The notes under the pieces are model-generated. The model was not told the DNA's origin, ran no database searches, and worked only from the letters and a program-made list of their open reading frames with translations. Position numbers and translations under genes: made by a program. Shown one piece after another: positions 51,501 to 59,747 of a DNA stretch of 64,000 nucleotides. Position 1 is the first letter of the stretch. The number at the start of each line of letters is the position of its first letter. Source of the DNA: Crocinitomicaceae bacterium (GTDB lineage Bacteria; Bacteroidota; Bacteroidia; Flavobacteriales_D; Crocinitomicaceae); NCBI GenBank assembly GCA_017984635.1, contig JAGNZC010000001.1:1-64000 (forward strand), written 5' to 3'.

Positions 51501-51594
51501 TGCCCTTTTAGATGAATTAATGCAATTGAAAAATCAAATTCAACCAGAGGTAAAACAGGAAGAAACGATTATTGATGTTAAAGAAGAAAATTAA
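48532..51594 (+). CDS. Large periplasmic TPR protein
   Basis: The 1020-residue protein has a signal peptide (MKFKIILYLLVVFPIISVAQ) and then about 20 tetratricopeptide-like repeats with the pattern A.Y..G..Y...........F. Examples are YFKLGYSNFQEKKYTDARAAF, YQLGFAYYKIGSYEKAIKPF and YNMGYAYLRNKDILLSIESF. The C-terminal 40 residues are acidic and non-repetitive. Such proteins are common with surface-polymer and secretion systems in Bacteroidota. It is followed at once by a barrel protein gene, implying a joint envelope role. Confidence 0.88.
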   Translation: MKFKIILYLLVVFPIISVAQTSGKYKNEYVRFYKAEELFQKEQYASARIEFRAFIQEQKDVRDPQVIKAHYYEGIAALEMFNNDAIDLLLTFNKNYPENIYKNTIYFKIGKFHYQKKEFKDAIQWLKLVNVATIDAKDKDEFYFKLGYSNFQEKKYTDARAAFNEMKDGTSTYAGPGLYYFSHIAYIDKAYQTALDGFLKLQTNTSFAKVVPYYIAQIYYLQGKYAEVTKYAASTLDTIKVSNEIDLDHLIGDAYYRVGKFDEALPYLEKFSKKHPTTRDDEYQLGFAYYKIGSYEKAIKPFDKVAAKKDSLAQIALYHIGECNLKMKNQLGARSAFEAASKLDFNTMIQEDALYNFAVLSYKLDLNPYDEAVVALEQFLQKFPESRRITDINQYLVNVYSTTNNYEKALASLDKLPKKDAKLKAVYQLVAYNQGVAFFQKDAFEAAIKSFDLVEKHPIEASYTARARFWSADAYFRLNKIDLSITTYKDFLAMPATLAADLKPDAYYNMGYAYLRNKDILLSIESFRLFCQSSIKNKAKLGDAYMRIGDGYYMTKQNENAIKNYLEVIKLKVANEDQALFYLAKSYGFANQEDKKISYLLDIINNYKNSKYILQAVFEAANSYKAKSEFDKATRYFNQVIDDYPNSNLVIPCRIELADIHYKKWEYAKAEKEYLALLSTNGEDQQICATVVRGLVDVYTALKQPEKASQMAVEYSCANISPEEQENMFYAPAIEAYRDSSFALAASNFEKYLVKFPAGRFKNDAVFFMANAYYSANEKDKAIAAYQKILEGANNSYTETSAARVAQFLYNSGKYEEAIVAYSRLDKLSAKPALIFNTKLGLMRCNFLLQNWENTVLNAKAVLESGQLNNTIRLEAEYAKGLAEFSIENYTAAKPNLEFVIKNSTTVLAAEARYTLAELYAKQEDFKKADAEINALIKMKPSYNFWVAKGLLLQAKLLIVQKDYFQAEQRLRSVIDHYPIKDDEILTIANALLDELMQLKNQIQPEVKQEETIIDVKEEN

Positions 51595-51595
51595 G

Positions 51596-53308
51596 ATGAA
51601 AAACGTTATTTTATATTTTGTATTAGTTGTAGCAGGCTCGGTTTACGGACAAGGTGAACCAGATATCATTTGGAGTGGAAAAGCGCTCAGAGAAGTTGAA
51701 CCAGCGTATCGTATTTCGGAAAACCCTACTATAATTGACACGGTAATTTCAACCTCAATTATTGATTACCCAACATTGGTACTTCAACATTCTACCTCTT
51801 TTAAAGTTGACACGATAAATGCTGCTTCTATTAAAACTGAGCCAAAACTAACACAGTTCTACAAGTCGTATTTAAAACTAGGAATTGGAACAGAATTAAT
51901 GCCATTGGGGGAGTATTATTTTAATTCTAATCGTTCCCGCAAATACGTGTATGGTGCTCATCTGACTCATTTAAGTTCTTTTGGTAATTTTGATAATTAT
52001 GCTCCTGCACAATTCGATAGAACAGGCCTTGCATTAACCGGTGCTTTGAATGAAAAAAAATACACGGTTAACGGATCTCTATTTTACACGAATCAAGGGT
52101 TTAATTATTATGGATGGCAAATACCTACTGATTCAGTAGATCGTCAAACAATTGCTCAACGTTTTCAAGATATTGGAGGTTCTGTAAAGTATACATCTCA
52201 TGGAAAAGACAGTGCAACATTGAATTATTCTGTAGGATTGGATTATTCTAATTTCAGTTCGAAAAAACCATTGGAAGACACACTTTCAGATTGGCGTACA
52301 AAAGAAAATTACTTTGCTATTTACGGAACTGGAATGTATAAAAAAGGACGTGAAGTATATATGGCTGATTTATCCGTTCGCCATAATTCATACAATTATG
52401 GTCAAGTAAATGACACTGTTTTAAATTATGGTTATGGAATTTCTAGTTCAAATACCCTTGTGAATTTGAGTCCTTCCATTTCCACATTTTTACAAAACAA
52501 CCGCATTAAAATTAAAGTTGGATTTGATTTAGCGCTTGAGTCGATGAATGGAACCCGTGTTCATATTTATCCAACAATTGAAGCTAAATACCCTTTGTTT
52601 AATGACATAATAATTCCATATGCTGGTTTAAGAGGAGGAATTAAACAACAAACGTTTAAATCTTTAGCGAAATTGAATGAGTTTATGTTGCCAAACAGCA
52701 CATTGTTGAATGAAAAAACGCCTATTGATTTTTACGTTGGTTTTAAAGGAACTTTGACAAAGCAATTGAGTTTTAATGCTAGCGCAAGCTTCGCTAAAAT
52801 TCAAAATAAAGCTTTATTTGTATCAGATACTTTATATTCTGTAGGAAATAAATTCAATGTAGTTTACGATACCTTAACGCTTTCAACTTTTGAAGGTTCA
52901 TTGGCATACCAACAAAGTGAAAAATTAAAAATTGATGGGATTGGACGTATTTATTCGTACCAATTAAACAACGAAATTTATGCTTGGAATTTACCAACAT
53001 GGCAAGTAATCTTAAGAGGAAGTTATAATTTATATGAAAAGTTTCTGATTAATTTAGACGTTAACTTTGAAGGTGGAAGAAATGCTAAAGTATATCAAAA
53101 AGATGCTGAAACATTAATGGAAAACAATCAATTAGCACAGCCTCTTCAAGTAATTACAGATATTAATTTAGGGATTGAATACCGATACACAAAAAGGATA
53201 TCAGCATTTATCCAATTCAACAATATCGCATCACAGCGTTATTTCAGATGGTATAAAACACCTGTTCAAATTTTCCAAGTAATGGGTGGAATCACTGCTC
53301 GTTTCTAG
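51596..53308 (+). CDS. Outer-membrane beta-barrel protein, partner of the TPR protein
   Basis: ATG 51596 lies 1 base after the TPR stop and gives a signal peptide (MKNVILYFVLVVAGSVYGQ). The remaining 570-residue protein starts with a periplasmic stretch and then has many barrel strands such as FYKSYLKLGIGTELMPLGEYYF, GLRGGIKQQTFKSLA and YRYTKRISAFIQFNN, ending in an aromatic residue (GGITARF). There is no TonB box or plug domain, so it looks like a TPR-linked barrel rather than a receptor. Transcribed with the TPR gene. Confidence 0.82.
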   Translation: MKNVILYFVLVVAGSVYGQGEPDIIWSGKALREVEPAYRISENPTIIDTVISTSIIDYPTLVLQHSTSFKVDTINAASIKTEPKLTQFYKSYLKLGIGTELMPLGEYYFNSNRSRKYVYGAHLTHLSSFGNFDNYAPAQFDRTGLALTGALNEKKYTVNGSLFYTNQGFNYYGWQIPTDSVDRQTIAQRFQDIGGSVKYTSHGKDSATLNYSVGLDYSNFSSKKPLEDTLSDWRTKENYFAIYGTGMYKKGREVYMADLSVRHNSYNYGQVNDTVLNYGYGISSSNTLVNLSPSISTFLQNNRIKIKVGFDLALESMNGTRVHIYPTIEAKYPLFNDIIIPYAGLRGGIKQQTFKSLAKLNEFMLPNSTLLNEKTPIDFYVGFKGTLTKQLSFNASASFAKIQNKALFVSDTLYSVGNKFNVVYDTLTLSTFEGSLAYQQSEKLKIDGIGRIYSYQLNNEIYAWNLPTWQVILRGSYNLYEKFLINLDVNFEGGRNAKVYQKDAETLMENNQLAQPLQVITDINLGIEYRYTKRISAFIQFNNIASQRYFRWYKTPVQIFQVMGGITARF

Positions 53309-53327
53309 TCTTATCTGAATAGTAAAT

Positions 53328-53372
53328 AAAATGGGATAAAAGAATAGTAATTAAGTTCTTTTATCCCATTTT
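53328..53372. terminator. Strong bidirectional terminator between the barrel gene and lspA
   Basis: AAAATGGGATAAAAGAA and TTCTTTTATCCCATTTT form a 17-base perfect stem around TAGTAATTAAG, with T-rich sequence on both sides. Confidence 0.8.
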
Positions 53373-53388
53373 TCTTTTAGTAAAGAAA

Positions 53389-54039
53389 TTAGTTAGCTGG
53401 TTCGATTGTTTTTTTGAAAAAAGATTTTTGTCGAACAAAGATAAATAAAACACCCACTGAAATAGAGGCATCAGCTAAGTTCCAAATCGCTGGAAAAACT
53501 TGTTTAGTTCCAATAATTGGTAACCATGAAGGCCATGTAGCGTTGAATTTAAACATGTCTACTACATTACCTAATAAAAATCCAGTTGGACGTGTTTCAA
53601 TGGTTCCAAAAAAGCCGCAATTTGTTTTAATCCCAGAGCCTTCCAAGTGATTAAACGCCATACAAGGATCATATGGGAACGCAAAATCATAGACCATTGA
53701 ATCAATTAAATTACCAAATGCTCCTGAAATAATTAATCCAATAGCAATTAAAAAACTTGTTCTTGCGCCTTCTTTGGCTTGTTTGAACCAGTAGTAACTA
53801 ATTCCTCCAATTGCGATTACACGGAAAATACTCAAAGCTAATTTATGCCAAAGTTTATTCCCAAAAGTGGTCCCGAAAGCCATCCCTTGATTTTCAATAT
53901 ATTCCAATACAAACCAGTTACCAAAAACACTTACGTCTTCTCCAGGTTGAAAGTGTGTTTTGATGTATATCTTGATCAATTGATCACAAAGTAAAATGAG
54001 GGCAACAATGGCCCCCACTATCAATAATTTTTTCTTCAA
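53389..54039 (-). CDS. lspA: Prolipoprotein signal peptidase
   Basis: With TTG 54039 the product is 216 residues starting MKKKLLIVGAIVALILLCDQLIKIYIKT, the usual Bacteroidota start; the longer open frame begins inside the dksA-like gene. Motifs are NQGMAFGTTFGNKLWHK, the catalytic aspartates in GAFGNLIDSMVYDFAF and WNLADASISVGVLFI, and four membrane helices. It cleaves lipoprotein signals in the inner membrane. It lies 5 bases after the dksA-like stop. Confidence 0.93.
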   Translation of the reverse strand: MKKKLLIVGAIVALILLCDQLIKIYIKTHFQPGEDVSVFGNWFVLEYIENQGMAFGTTFGNKLWHKLALSIFRVIAIGGISYYWFKQAKEGARTSFLIAIGLIISGAFGNLIDSMVYDFAFPYDPCMAFNHLEGSGIKTNCGFFGTIETRPTGFLLGNVVDMFKFNATWPSWLPIIGTKQVFPAIWNLADASISVGVLFIFVRQKSFFKKTIEPAN

Positions 54040-54043
54040 TTGC

Positions 54044-54427
54044 TTAGTTGTTTTGAGCGTTTTTAGCTTCAATACTCATTGTTGCATGTGGCACAAGTCG
54101 TAAACGTTCTTTGGCGATCAATTTACCCGTAACACGACAAATACCATAAGTTTTATTTTCAATACGCACCAATGCCGCTTGCAAACTTTGAATGAATTTT
54201 TCTTGACGAGCAGCTAATTGAGACATTTCTTCACGAGATAACGTTTCTGATCCGTCTTCCATCATGTTGAATGTTCGACCTGTATCATCTGTCCCGTGAT
54301 CATCATTGTGTGATAATGAACCAACTAACAAGTCTAAATCAACTTGTGCTTCTTTTAATTTATTTTGAATTAATTCTTTAAATTCTACTAAATCAGAATC
54401 TGAGAATCGAGTTTTTTCTTGTGACAT
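54044..54427 (-). CDS. TraR/DksA-family protein
   Basis: The 127-residue protein has the coiled-coil body (FKELIQNKLKEAQVDLDLLVGSL to LAARQEKFIQSLQAALVRIENKTYG) and the end IENKTYGICRVTGKLIAKERLRLVPHATMSIEAK. The YGICRVTGKLI.RLRLVPHAT pattern is that of DksA, but only one of the four zinc cysteines (GIC) is present. Proteins of this kind bind the RNA polymerase secondary channel in the family. Transcribed with lspA. Confidence 0.85.
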   Translation of the reverse strand: MSQEKTRFSDSDLVEFKELIQNKLKEAQVDLDLLVGSLSHNDDHGTDDTGRTFNMMEDGSETLSREEMSQLAARQEKFIQSLQAALVRIENKTYGICRVTGKLIAKERLRLVPHATMSIEAKNAQNN

Positions 54428-54467
54428 ATAAAATTGTATTAAATTACCCTCTTTTTATTATCGGAGG

Positions 54468-54475
54468 CAAATATA
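54468..54475 (-). promoter_or_regulatory. -7 box for the dksA-like gene and lspA
   Basis: TATATTTG on the minus strand, exact consensus, 40 bases before the ATG at 54427. Confidence 0.5.
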
Positions 54476-54596
54476 TTTTAAATATAGAAAGAATACATCA
54501 TTTTCCGCAATGAAATAATAACAATTTAACGTTTTATTTTTACTAAATTCATTTCAAAACGAAATAGATTGCTGAAGATTTGATTATCTTCGCTTT

Positions 54597-55550
54597 GTGT
54601 TAAAATTATTTTTAGGAAATAGAGCAGGGGCATTAATACTTTTACCTTTTATTGTATTGATATACATCTACATAAATGGGCAAACTAATTATTATTACCA
54701 AGGCGCAACCATAAATTTTGGTTTTTGGGGAGAGATGAGCAATACATTTGTTCTTTTTTCTAGAATAATTGGAGGTGTATTAATTATTATCAATGCCCTA
54801 CTGATCAATTGGATCTTCAACACCAATCAATTTTACGAGCGAAATATTTACCTCCCAGCATTATTGTATGTTGTATTAATGAGTTTTTATCATTCACTTT
54901 ATTCTGTTGATGGTTTATTAATTGCACATACTTTTTTAATATTGTTATTAAATCAACTGTATAAATTAGTTCAAAATTCCGACGGAAGAAGTACTGTTTT
55001 TAATGGCGCATTTTTCGCAGGAATTGCAGCTACTTTTCATCCACCACTCTTTGTATTTATACCCGTTTTTGTAGCGATGGTTTTGATTATCCGTCCTTTT
55101 GTGTTAAGAGAATTTTTATTGTTACTTACTGGATTTCTCATACCTGCAATCTATGCCTTATTATTTTACAATTATTCTAACCACACAATTGATCTTCAGT
55201 TGTTAAAACAAACATCAAATTACCAGAAAAAACACTTAGATTTTATCATAACAGCTAGTTTGTTTGTACTTCTCTTTTTATTTAGTTTATTTGGTTTACG
55301 TGCGAAAATGCAAAAGTCGAGTATTCGATTAAAAAAATTAGTTCGAATTATCTGGTTATTTGTCTTGATTGCAACATTGTTAGGTGCTTGGGATTATTTT
55401 GCCTTTCAACAAATTGAACGATTTAGTTTCTTAATGATCCCCTTGTCTTTTTTCTTGCCATTTTCATACACAACAAAAAAGAATCAATTCATCACTATGA
55501 TTTTGTTTTATTTGACATTTGCCTATTCATTTGTTAATTTCTTCCTTTAA
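54597..55550 (+). CDS. DUF6427-like polytopic membrane protein
   Basis: The 317-residue protein has about eight hydrophobic helices (LILLPFIVLIYIYI, IGGVLIIINALLINWIF, FVFIPVFVAMVLIIRPFVL, FVLLFLFSLFGLRAKM) and starts with GTG 54597 (MLKLFLGNRAGALILLPF). It matches the Bacteroidota DUF6427 family in size and in the FLLNQLYKLVQ-like and GAFFAGIAATFHPPLFVF segments. Function unknown. It precedes purQ in the same direction and is often found there in related genomes, from memory. Confidence 0.75.
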   Translation: MLKLFLGNRAGALILLPFIVLIYIYINGQTNYYYQGATINFGFWGEMSNTFVLFSRIIGGVLIIINALLINWIFNTNQFYERNIYLPALLYVVLMSFYHSLYSVDGLLIAHTFLILLLNQLYKLVQNSDGRSTVFNGAFFAGIAATFHPPLFVFIPVFVAMVLIIRPFVLREFLLLLTGFLIPAIYALLFYNYSNHTIDLQLLKQTSNYQKKHLDFIITASLFVLLFLFSLFGLRAKMQKSSIRLKKLVRIIWLFVLIATLLGAWDYFAFQQIERFSFLMIPLSFFLPFSYTTKKNQFITMILFYLTFAYSFVNFFL

Positions 55551-55579
55551 AGCAAGCTTTTTAAAAGGATTATTTTCAT

Positions 55580-55587
55580 TAATTTTG
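55580..55587 (+). promoter_or_regulatory. -7 box for purQ
   Basis: TAATTTTG, exact TAnnTTTG, 44 bases before the purQ ATG. No -33 match is visible. Confidence 0.5.
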
Positions 55588-55631
55588 CGTAGATTTTTAT
55601 TTGTGGGGGAACTCACTTAATTCTTTTTAAC

Positions 55632-56318
55632 ATGAAATTTGGAGTTGTAACTTTTCCTGGATCGAACTGCGATGAGGATATGGTATATGTTTTACAAGAC
55701 ATAATGGGTCAAAAAGTTGAACGCCTTTGGCACAAAGATACCGATCTGAAAGGGGTTGATTTTGTTGTATTGCCAGGAGGTTTTTCATTTGGTGATTACT
55801 TACGTTCTGGCGCTATTGCCAAACTATCTCCAATAATGGGAGAAGTTATCAACCATGCTAATAAAGGAGGATATGTTTTAGGTGTATGTAATGGATTTCA
55901 AATTTTAACGGAATCAGGTTTATTAGAAGGCGCATTATTACACAATAACACTCAAAAATTCATTTGTAAAAATGTTTTTTTAAAACCCGTATCTCAAACT
56001 GCCGCAATAACAAAAGGATTGGATATGAATAGAACATTCCAAATCCCAATAGCTCATGGAGAAGGACGATTTTTTGCAGATCAAGAAACAATGAAAAGCA
56101 TTGAAGACAATGATCAAATCATTTTTCAATATTGTTCAGAAGAAGGAGTTGTATCAGATGAATTTAATCCAAATGGTACGCTATTAAACATCGCAGGAAT
56201 TTCAAATAAAAACAAAAATGTATTCGGAATGATGCCGCATCCAGAACGTGCTTCTGATAAATTTGTAGCAAATGAAGATGGAAAATTATTATTCGAATCA
56301 TTGTTAAAACATTGCTAA
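55632..56318 (+). CDS. purQ: Phosphoribosylformylglycinamidine synthase glutaminase subunit
   Basis: The 228-residue protein is a class I glutamine amidotransferase with the nucleophile Cys86 in YVLGVCNGFQILTE and the His/Glu pair in GMMPHPERAS. The N-terminal KFGVVTFPGSNCDEDM and DFVVLPGGFSFGDYLRSGAIA are typical of PurQ. It supplies ammonia to PurL for FGAM formation in purine synthesis. A stand-alone PurQ implies a small-type PurL elsewhere in the genome. It is 13 bases from purD. Confidence 0.95.
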   Translation: MKFGVVTFPGSNCDEDMVYVLQDIMGQKVERLWHKDTDLKGVDFVVLPGGFSFGDYLRSGAIAKLSPIMGEVINHANKGGYVLGVCNGFQILTESGLLEGALLHNNTQKFICKNVFLKPVSQTAAITKGLDMNRTFQIPIAHGEGRFFADQETMKSIEDNDQIIFQYCSEEGVVSDEFNPNGTLLNIAGISNKNKNVFGMMPHPERASDKFVANEDGKLLFESLLKHC

Positions 56319-56331
56319 AAGCAAAATAAGT

Positions 56332-57606
56332 ATGAGAGTTTTATTGTTAGGGTCTGGTGGAAGAGAACATGCATTGTCATGGAAAATCGCTCAAAGTTCA
56401 GCATTGGAAGAATTGTTTATTGCACCTGGAAACGCAGGAACACGTCAATACGGAAAGAATTGTGCGCTCAATCCAACCGATTTTGAAGCAATAAAAACAT
56501 TTGTTCTTGAACATGAAATAAATATGGTCGTAGTAGGACCAGAAGAACCATTAGTGAGAGGAATACATGACTTTTTCTTAGCGGATGATTTATTGAAAAA
56601 AGTACCTGTAATTGGTCCAAATAAATATGCGGCACAGTTGGAAGGAAGTAAAGATTTTGCCAAAAAATTCATGTTTAAACATGCTATTCCAACGGCAAAA
56701 TATGCAACGTTTACAAAAGATACTTTACTAGAAGGATATGCTTTTCTTGAAAGCATGAAAGCACCGTATGTTTTGAAAGCTGATGGATTAGCTGCTGGTA
56801 AAGGTGTATTGATTCTTGATAATCTGAAGGAAGCTAAAGCTGAATTAAAAAGCATGTTAGCTGACGCGAAGTTTGGGGATGCCAGTTCTCGTGTTGTGAT
56901 TGAACAGTTTTTAAAAGGAATCGAATTGTCCGTATTTGTAATCACAGATGGGGATTCTTACAAATTATTACCCGAAGCTAAAGACTACAAAAGAATTGGG
57001 GAAGGCGATACTGGATTAAACACGGGTGGCATGGGAGCAGTTTCTCCAGTTCCATTTGCGGATGCAGCTTTTATGGATAAAGTGAAAAATCAAATCATTA
57101 TCCCAACGGTTAAAGGCTTAAAAAACGACAACATACCCTATAAAGGATTTATTTTCTTTGGATTAATTAATGTAAAGGGTGAACCTTATGTAATTGAATA
57201 CAATTGCAGAATGGGTGATCCAGAAACTGAAGTTGTCATTCCTCGATTGAAGTCTGACATATTAGATTTATTTGAAGGTGTAGCTACCAATACCTTATCT
57301 GAATGTGATGTACAATTCGAAGAAAAAGCTGCTGCTACTGTTATGATGGTTGCAGGCGGTTACCCAGAAGACTACGAAAAAGGCAAACAGATTTATGGTT
57401 TAAATGTAGCAACAGATAGCTTATTGTTCCATGCTGGCACAGCGTATGATGGTCCTGCTGTTTTATCTTCAGGTGGACGTGTTTTAGCAGTAACTTCCTA
57501 TGGTAAAAATTTAGAAATTGCACTAAAAAGATCATACACTACACTTGAAAACATCGAGTTTGAAGGAGCTTATTACCGAAAAGATATTGGATTTGACGTT
57601 GTATAA
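56332..57606 (+). CDS. purD: Phosphoribosylamine--glycine ligase
   Basis: The 424-residue ATP-grasp enzyme joins phosphoribosylamine and glycine to GAR. Motifs are VLLLGSGGREHALSWKIAQS, VVVGPEEPLVRGI, the ATP-grasp APYVLKADGLAAGKGVLIL, EQFLKGIELSVFVITDG, GDTGLNTGGMGAVSPVPF and YVIEYNCRMGDPETEVVIPRL. It is cotranscribed with purQ. Confidence 0.96.
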   Translation: MRVLLLGSGGREHALSWKIAQSSALEELFIAPGNAGTRQYGKNCALNPTDFEAIKTFVLEHEINMVVVGPEEPLVRGIHDFFLADDLLKKVPVIGPNKYAAQLEGSKDFAKKFMFKHAIPTAKYATFTKDTLLEGYAFLESMKAPYVLKADGLAAGKGVLILDNLKEAKAELKSMLADAKFGDASSRVVIEQFLKGIELSVFVITDGDSYKLLPEAKDYKRIGEGDTGLNTGGMGAVSPVPFADAAFMDKVKNQIIIPTVKGLKNDNIPYKGFIFFGLINVKGEPYVIEYNCRMGDPETEVVIPRLKSDILDLFEGVATNTLSECDVQFEEKAAATVMMVAGGYPEDYEKGKQIYGLNVATDSLLFHAGTAYDGPAVLSSGGRVLAVTSYGKNLEIALKRSYTTLENIEFEGAYYRKDIGFDVV

Positions 57607-57645
57607 TGCTAATTTTTATATCTTTAAGAAAGATTAACTACTAAA

Positions 57646-58905
57646 ATGGACTATTCCTTTTTTACGCTTATCATTCTTTTATCTCTTTTATTTTCTGCAT
57701 TCTTTTCAGGAATGGAGATTGCATTCTTATCTTCTAATCGACTTAAAATTGAATTAGACCGATACAAAGGCACATTTAATGGAAAAGTTATGGGAAGATT
57801 TTACAAAAAAGAATCTTTTTTCATAGCGTTACTTTTATTAGGAAACAATATTGCGCTAGTTTTATTCGGTATCTATTCTGCTAAAATATTAGCGCCCATT
57901 ATTTTAAGTTGGGGCATCATTGAACCTGGCTTTATTCTCATCATTCAAACGATACTTTCTACACTTTTGGTTTTAGTTGTTTCTGAATTTTTACCAAAGG
58001 CATTGATTCAAATAAATCCAAATGGATTTTTACGTATTGCGACAACTCCTATGTTGCTGATTTATTTTCTGTTATACTTGCCAACACAATTGGTGATGTT
58101 CTTTAGTAACTTATTTCTTCGCGTACTAAAAACAGATCGTTCTAATACCGCAAAAGTATTTTCAATTGTTGATTTAGAACATTATGTCCAAGACATTTCA
58201 GCTCGAATAAAAGAAGAAGAAGCATTTGGAAATGAAATGCAGATTTTGCAAAACGCTTTGGATTTTAGAACGATAAAAGCAAGAGATTGCATGGTTCCTC
58301 GTACTGAGATCATTGCGATTGAAGTCGATGAAGCGATTGAGCGCTTGAATAAATTATTTATTGATAATGGCTTGTCTAAAATTATTGTGTACAGAAAAAC
58401 GATAGATAACATTATCGGATATGTGCATTCATTTGAACTGTTTAAAGCTCCAGTTTCAATCAAACAAATTTTACTACCAATAGGTTTTGTTCCAGCTGCA
58501 ATGCCTGGAAAAGAATTGTTGGAATTGTTTACAAAACAAGCAGGTAATATTGCTGTTGTTGTAGATGAATACGGAGGAACAGCGGGCATTGTAACGATTG
58601 AAGATGTCATTGAAGAGATTTTTGGTGAAATTGAAGATGAACACGATGTTGAAGATTTATTAGAGGAAAAAATTTCAGAGGATACCTATCGTTTTTCAGC
58701 TCGACTAGAAATTGATTACTTAAATAGTGAATACGGATTCAATTTACCAGAATCAGATGAGTATGAGACTCTCGGAGGTTTTATCATTCACCAATTGGAA
58801 ACGATTCCTGAATTGGGAGAAAAGATCGAAATTGACACCCTACTTCTTGAAATTGAAAAGGTAAGTGATCGAAGAATTGAAATTGTTCGTTTAGTTCAAA
58901 GTTGA
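57646..58905 (+). CDS. GldE/CorC-like CNNM-CBS membrane protein
   Basis: The 419-residue protein has a CNNM transmembrane domain (residues about 1-140, beginning FFTLIILLSLLFSAFFSGMEIAFLSSNRLKIEL), two CBS domains (for example RDCMVPRTEIIAIEVDEAIERL and VVVDEYGGTAGIVTIEDVIEEIFGEIEDEHD) and a CorC/HlyC C-terminal domain. It is the type labelled hemolysin-family or GldE in Flavobacteria, linked to gliding or metal homeostasis. Function is not decided by sequence. The last base pairs overlap the next gene (TGATG). Confidence 0.88.
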   Translation: MDYSFFTLIILLSLLFSAFFSGMEIAFLSSNRLKIELDRYKGTFNGKVMGRFYKKESFFIALLLLGNNIALVLFGIYSAKILAPIILSWGIIEPGFILIIQTILSTLLVLVVSEFLPKALIQINPNGFLRIATTPMLLIYFLLYLPTQLVMFFSNLFLRVLKTDRSNTAKVFSIVDLEHYVQDISARIKEEEAFGNEMQILQNALDFRTIKARDCMVPRTEIIAIEVDEAIERLNKLFIDNGLSKIIVYRKTIDNIIGYVHSFELFKAPVSIKQILLPIGFVPAAMPGKELLELFTKQAGNIAVVVDEYGGTAGIVTIEDVIEEIFGEIEDEHDVEDLLEEKISEDTYRFSARLEIDYLNSEYGFNLPESDEYETLGGFIIHQLETIPELGEKIEIDTLLLEIEKVSDRRIEIVRLVQS

Positions 58906-59738
58906 TGAATCGTTTACTCCATTTTGGTCTTGTTTTTTTTGTTTTGACTGCTTGCTCAAAGTATACAATAACTACTTATAAATTACCAAAAGAACTGAAA
59001 GAAATCTCTGGCTTATCTTCCTTTAATGATTCAGTGTTGATCGCACATAATGATGGAGGAAATGAACCCCGTTTATTTTTTCTCACTAAAAAAGGGAAAA
59101 TCATTCATTCTTGCACCTTTCCAAATGTAAAAAACATAGATTGGGAAGACATTACAATTGATCCGAAAGGGATTATCTACATAGCTGATGTTGGCAATAA
59201 TTTGAATAATCGAACAGATTTATCAATTGTTAAGGTTGATGGTAACTTAGCGATAAAACAAGACACTTGCAGTGCCGAAGTCATTCATTTATCGTATGCT
59301 AAACAAACTAGTTTTCCTCCCAAAAGAGACGCATTAAATTTTGACTGTGAAGCCATCGCCTGGCGAAATGATTCACTTTTTTTAGTTACAAAACCTAGAA
59401 ACATTCCATGGATTGGTTTTGCGGATCTTTATGCAATTCCAACTATAAAAGGGATATATACCCTACAACCCATTGATTCTCTTATGATAGGTTCAACTGG
59501 GTGGAAAAAAGATGCTCCTACAGCATTAGAAATCAACGGAAACAAAGCTCTTTTGTTAACCTATAATCGGATGATTTTTATCGAGATTATCTCTGGAAAA
59601 TGGAAACAAAAATCTTCATTTGTATTTAATAATATTAGTCAAAAGGAAGCCATAACAATGGATGCTAAAGCGATATACATTGCAGCTGAAAAACATCGAA
59701 TATTAGGTGGTCCTTTCCTGTATGTTTTAGAAAAATAA
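58905..59738 (+). CDS. Predicted lipoprotein, SdiA-regulated/esterase-like propeller
   Basis: ATG 58905 gives a 277-residue protein with a lipoprotein signal (MNRLLHFGLVFFVLTAC, lipobox VLTAC). The rest has propeller-like strands: KEISGLSSFNDSVLIAHNDGG, IDWEDITIDPKGIIYIADVGNN, NFDCEAIAWRNDSLFLVTKPR and AITMDAKAIYIAAEK. The DWEDI / ADVGDN-like / EAIA pattern resembles esterase-like or SdiA-regulated propellers. Its start is coupled to the GldE-like stop; it precedes the S9 peptidase by 9 bases. Confidence 0.78.
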   Translation: MNRLLHFGLVFFVLTACSKYTITTYKLPKELKEISGLSSFNDSVLIAHNDGGNEPRLFFLTKKGKIIHSCTFPNVKNIDWEDITIDPKGIIYIADVGNNLNNRTDLSIVKVDGNLAIKQDTCSAEVIHLSYAKQTSFPPKRDALNFDCEAIAWRNDSLFLVTKPRNIPWIGFADLYAIPTIKGIYTLQPIDSLMIGSTGWKKDAPTALEINGNKALLLTYNRMIFIEIISGKWKQKSSFVFNNISQKEAITMDAKAIYIAAEKHRILGGPFLYVLEK

Positions 59739-59747
59739 TTTTAGTTT

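Noticed and set aside
56445..56945. 166-aa antisense ORF in purD
   Set aside because: Shadow of the well-supported purD frame; no domain or start support.
58182..58610. 142-aa antisense ORF
   Set aside because: Shadow of the CBS region of the GldE-like gene.
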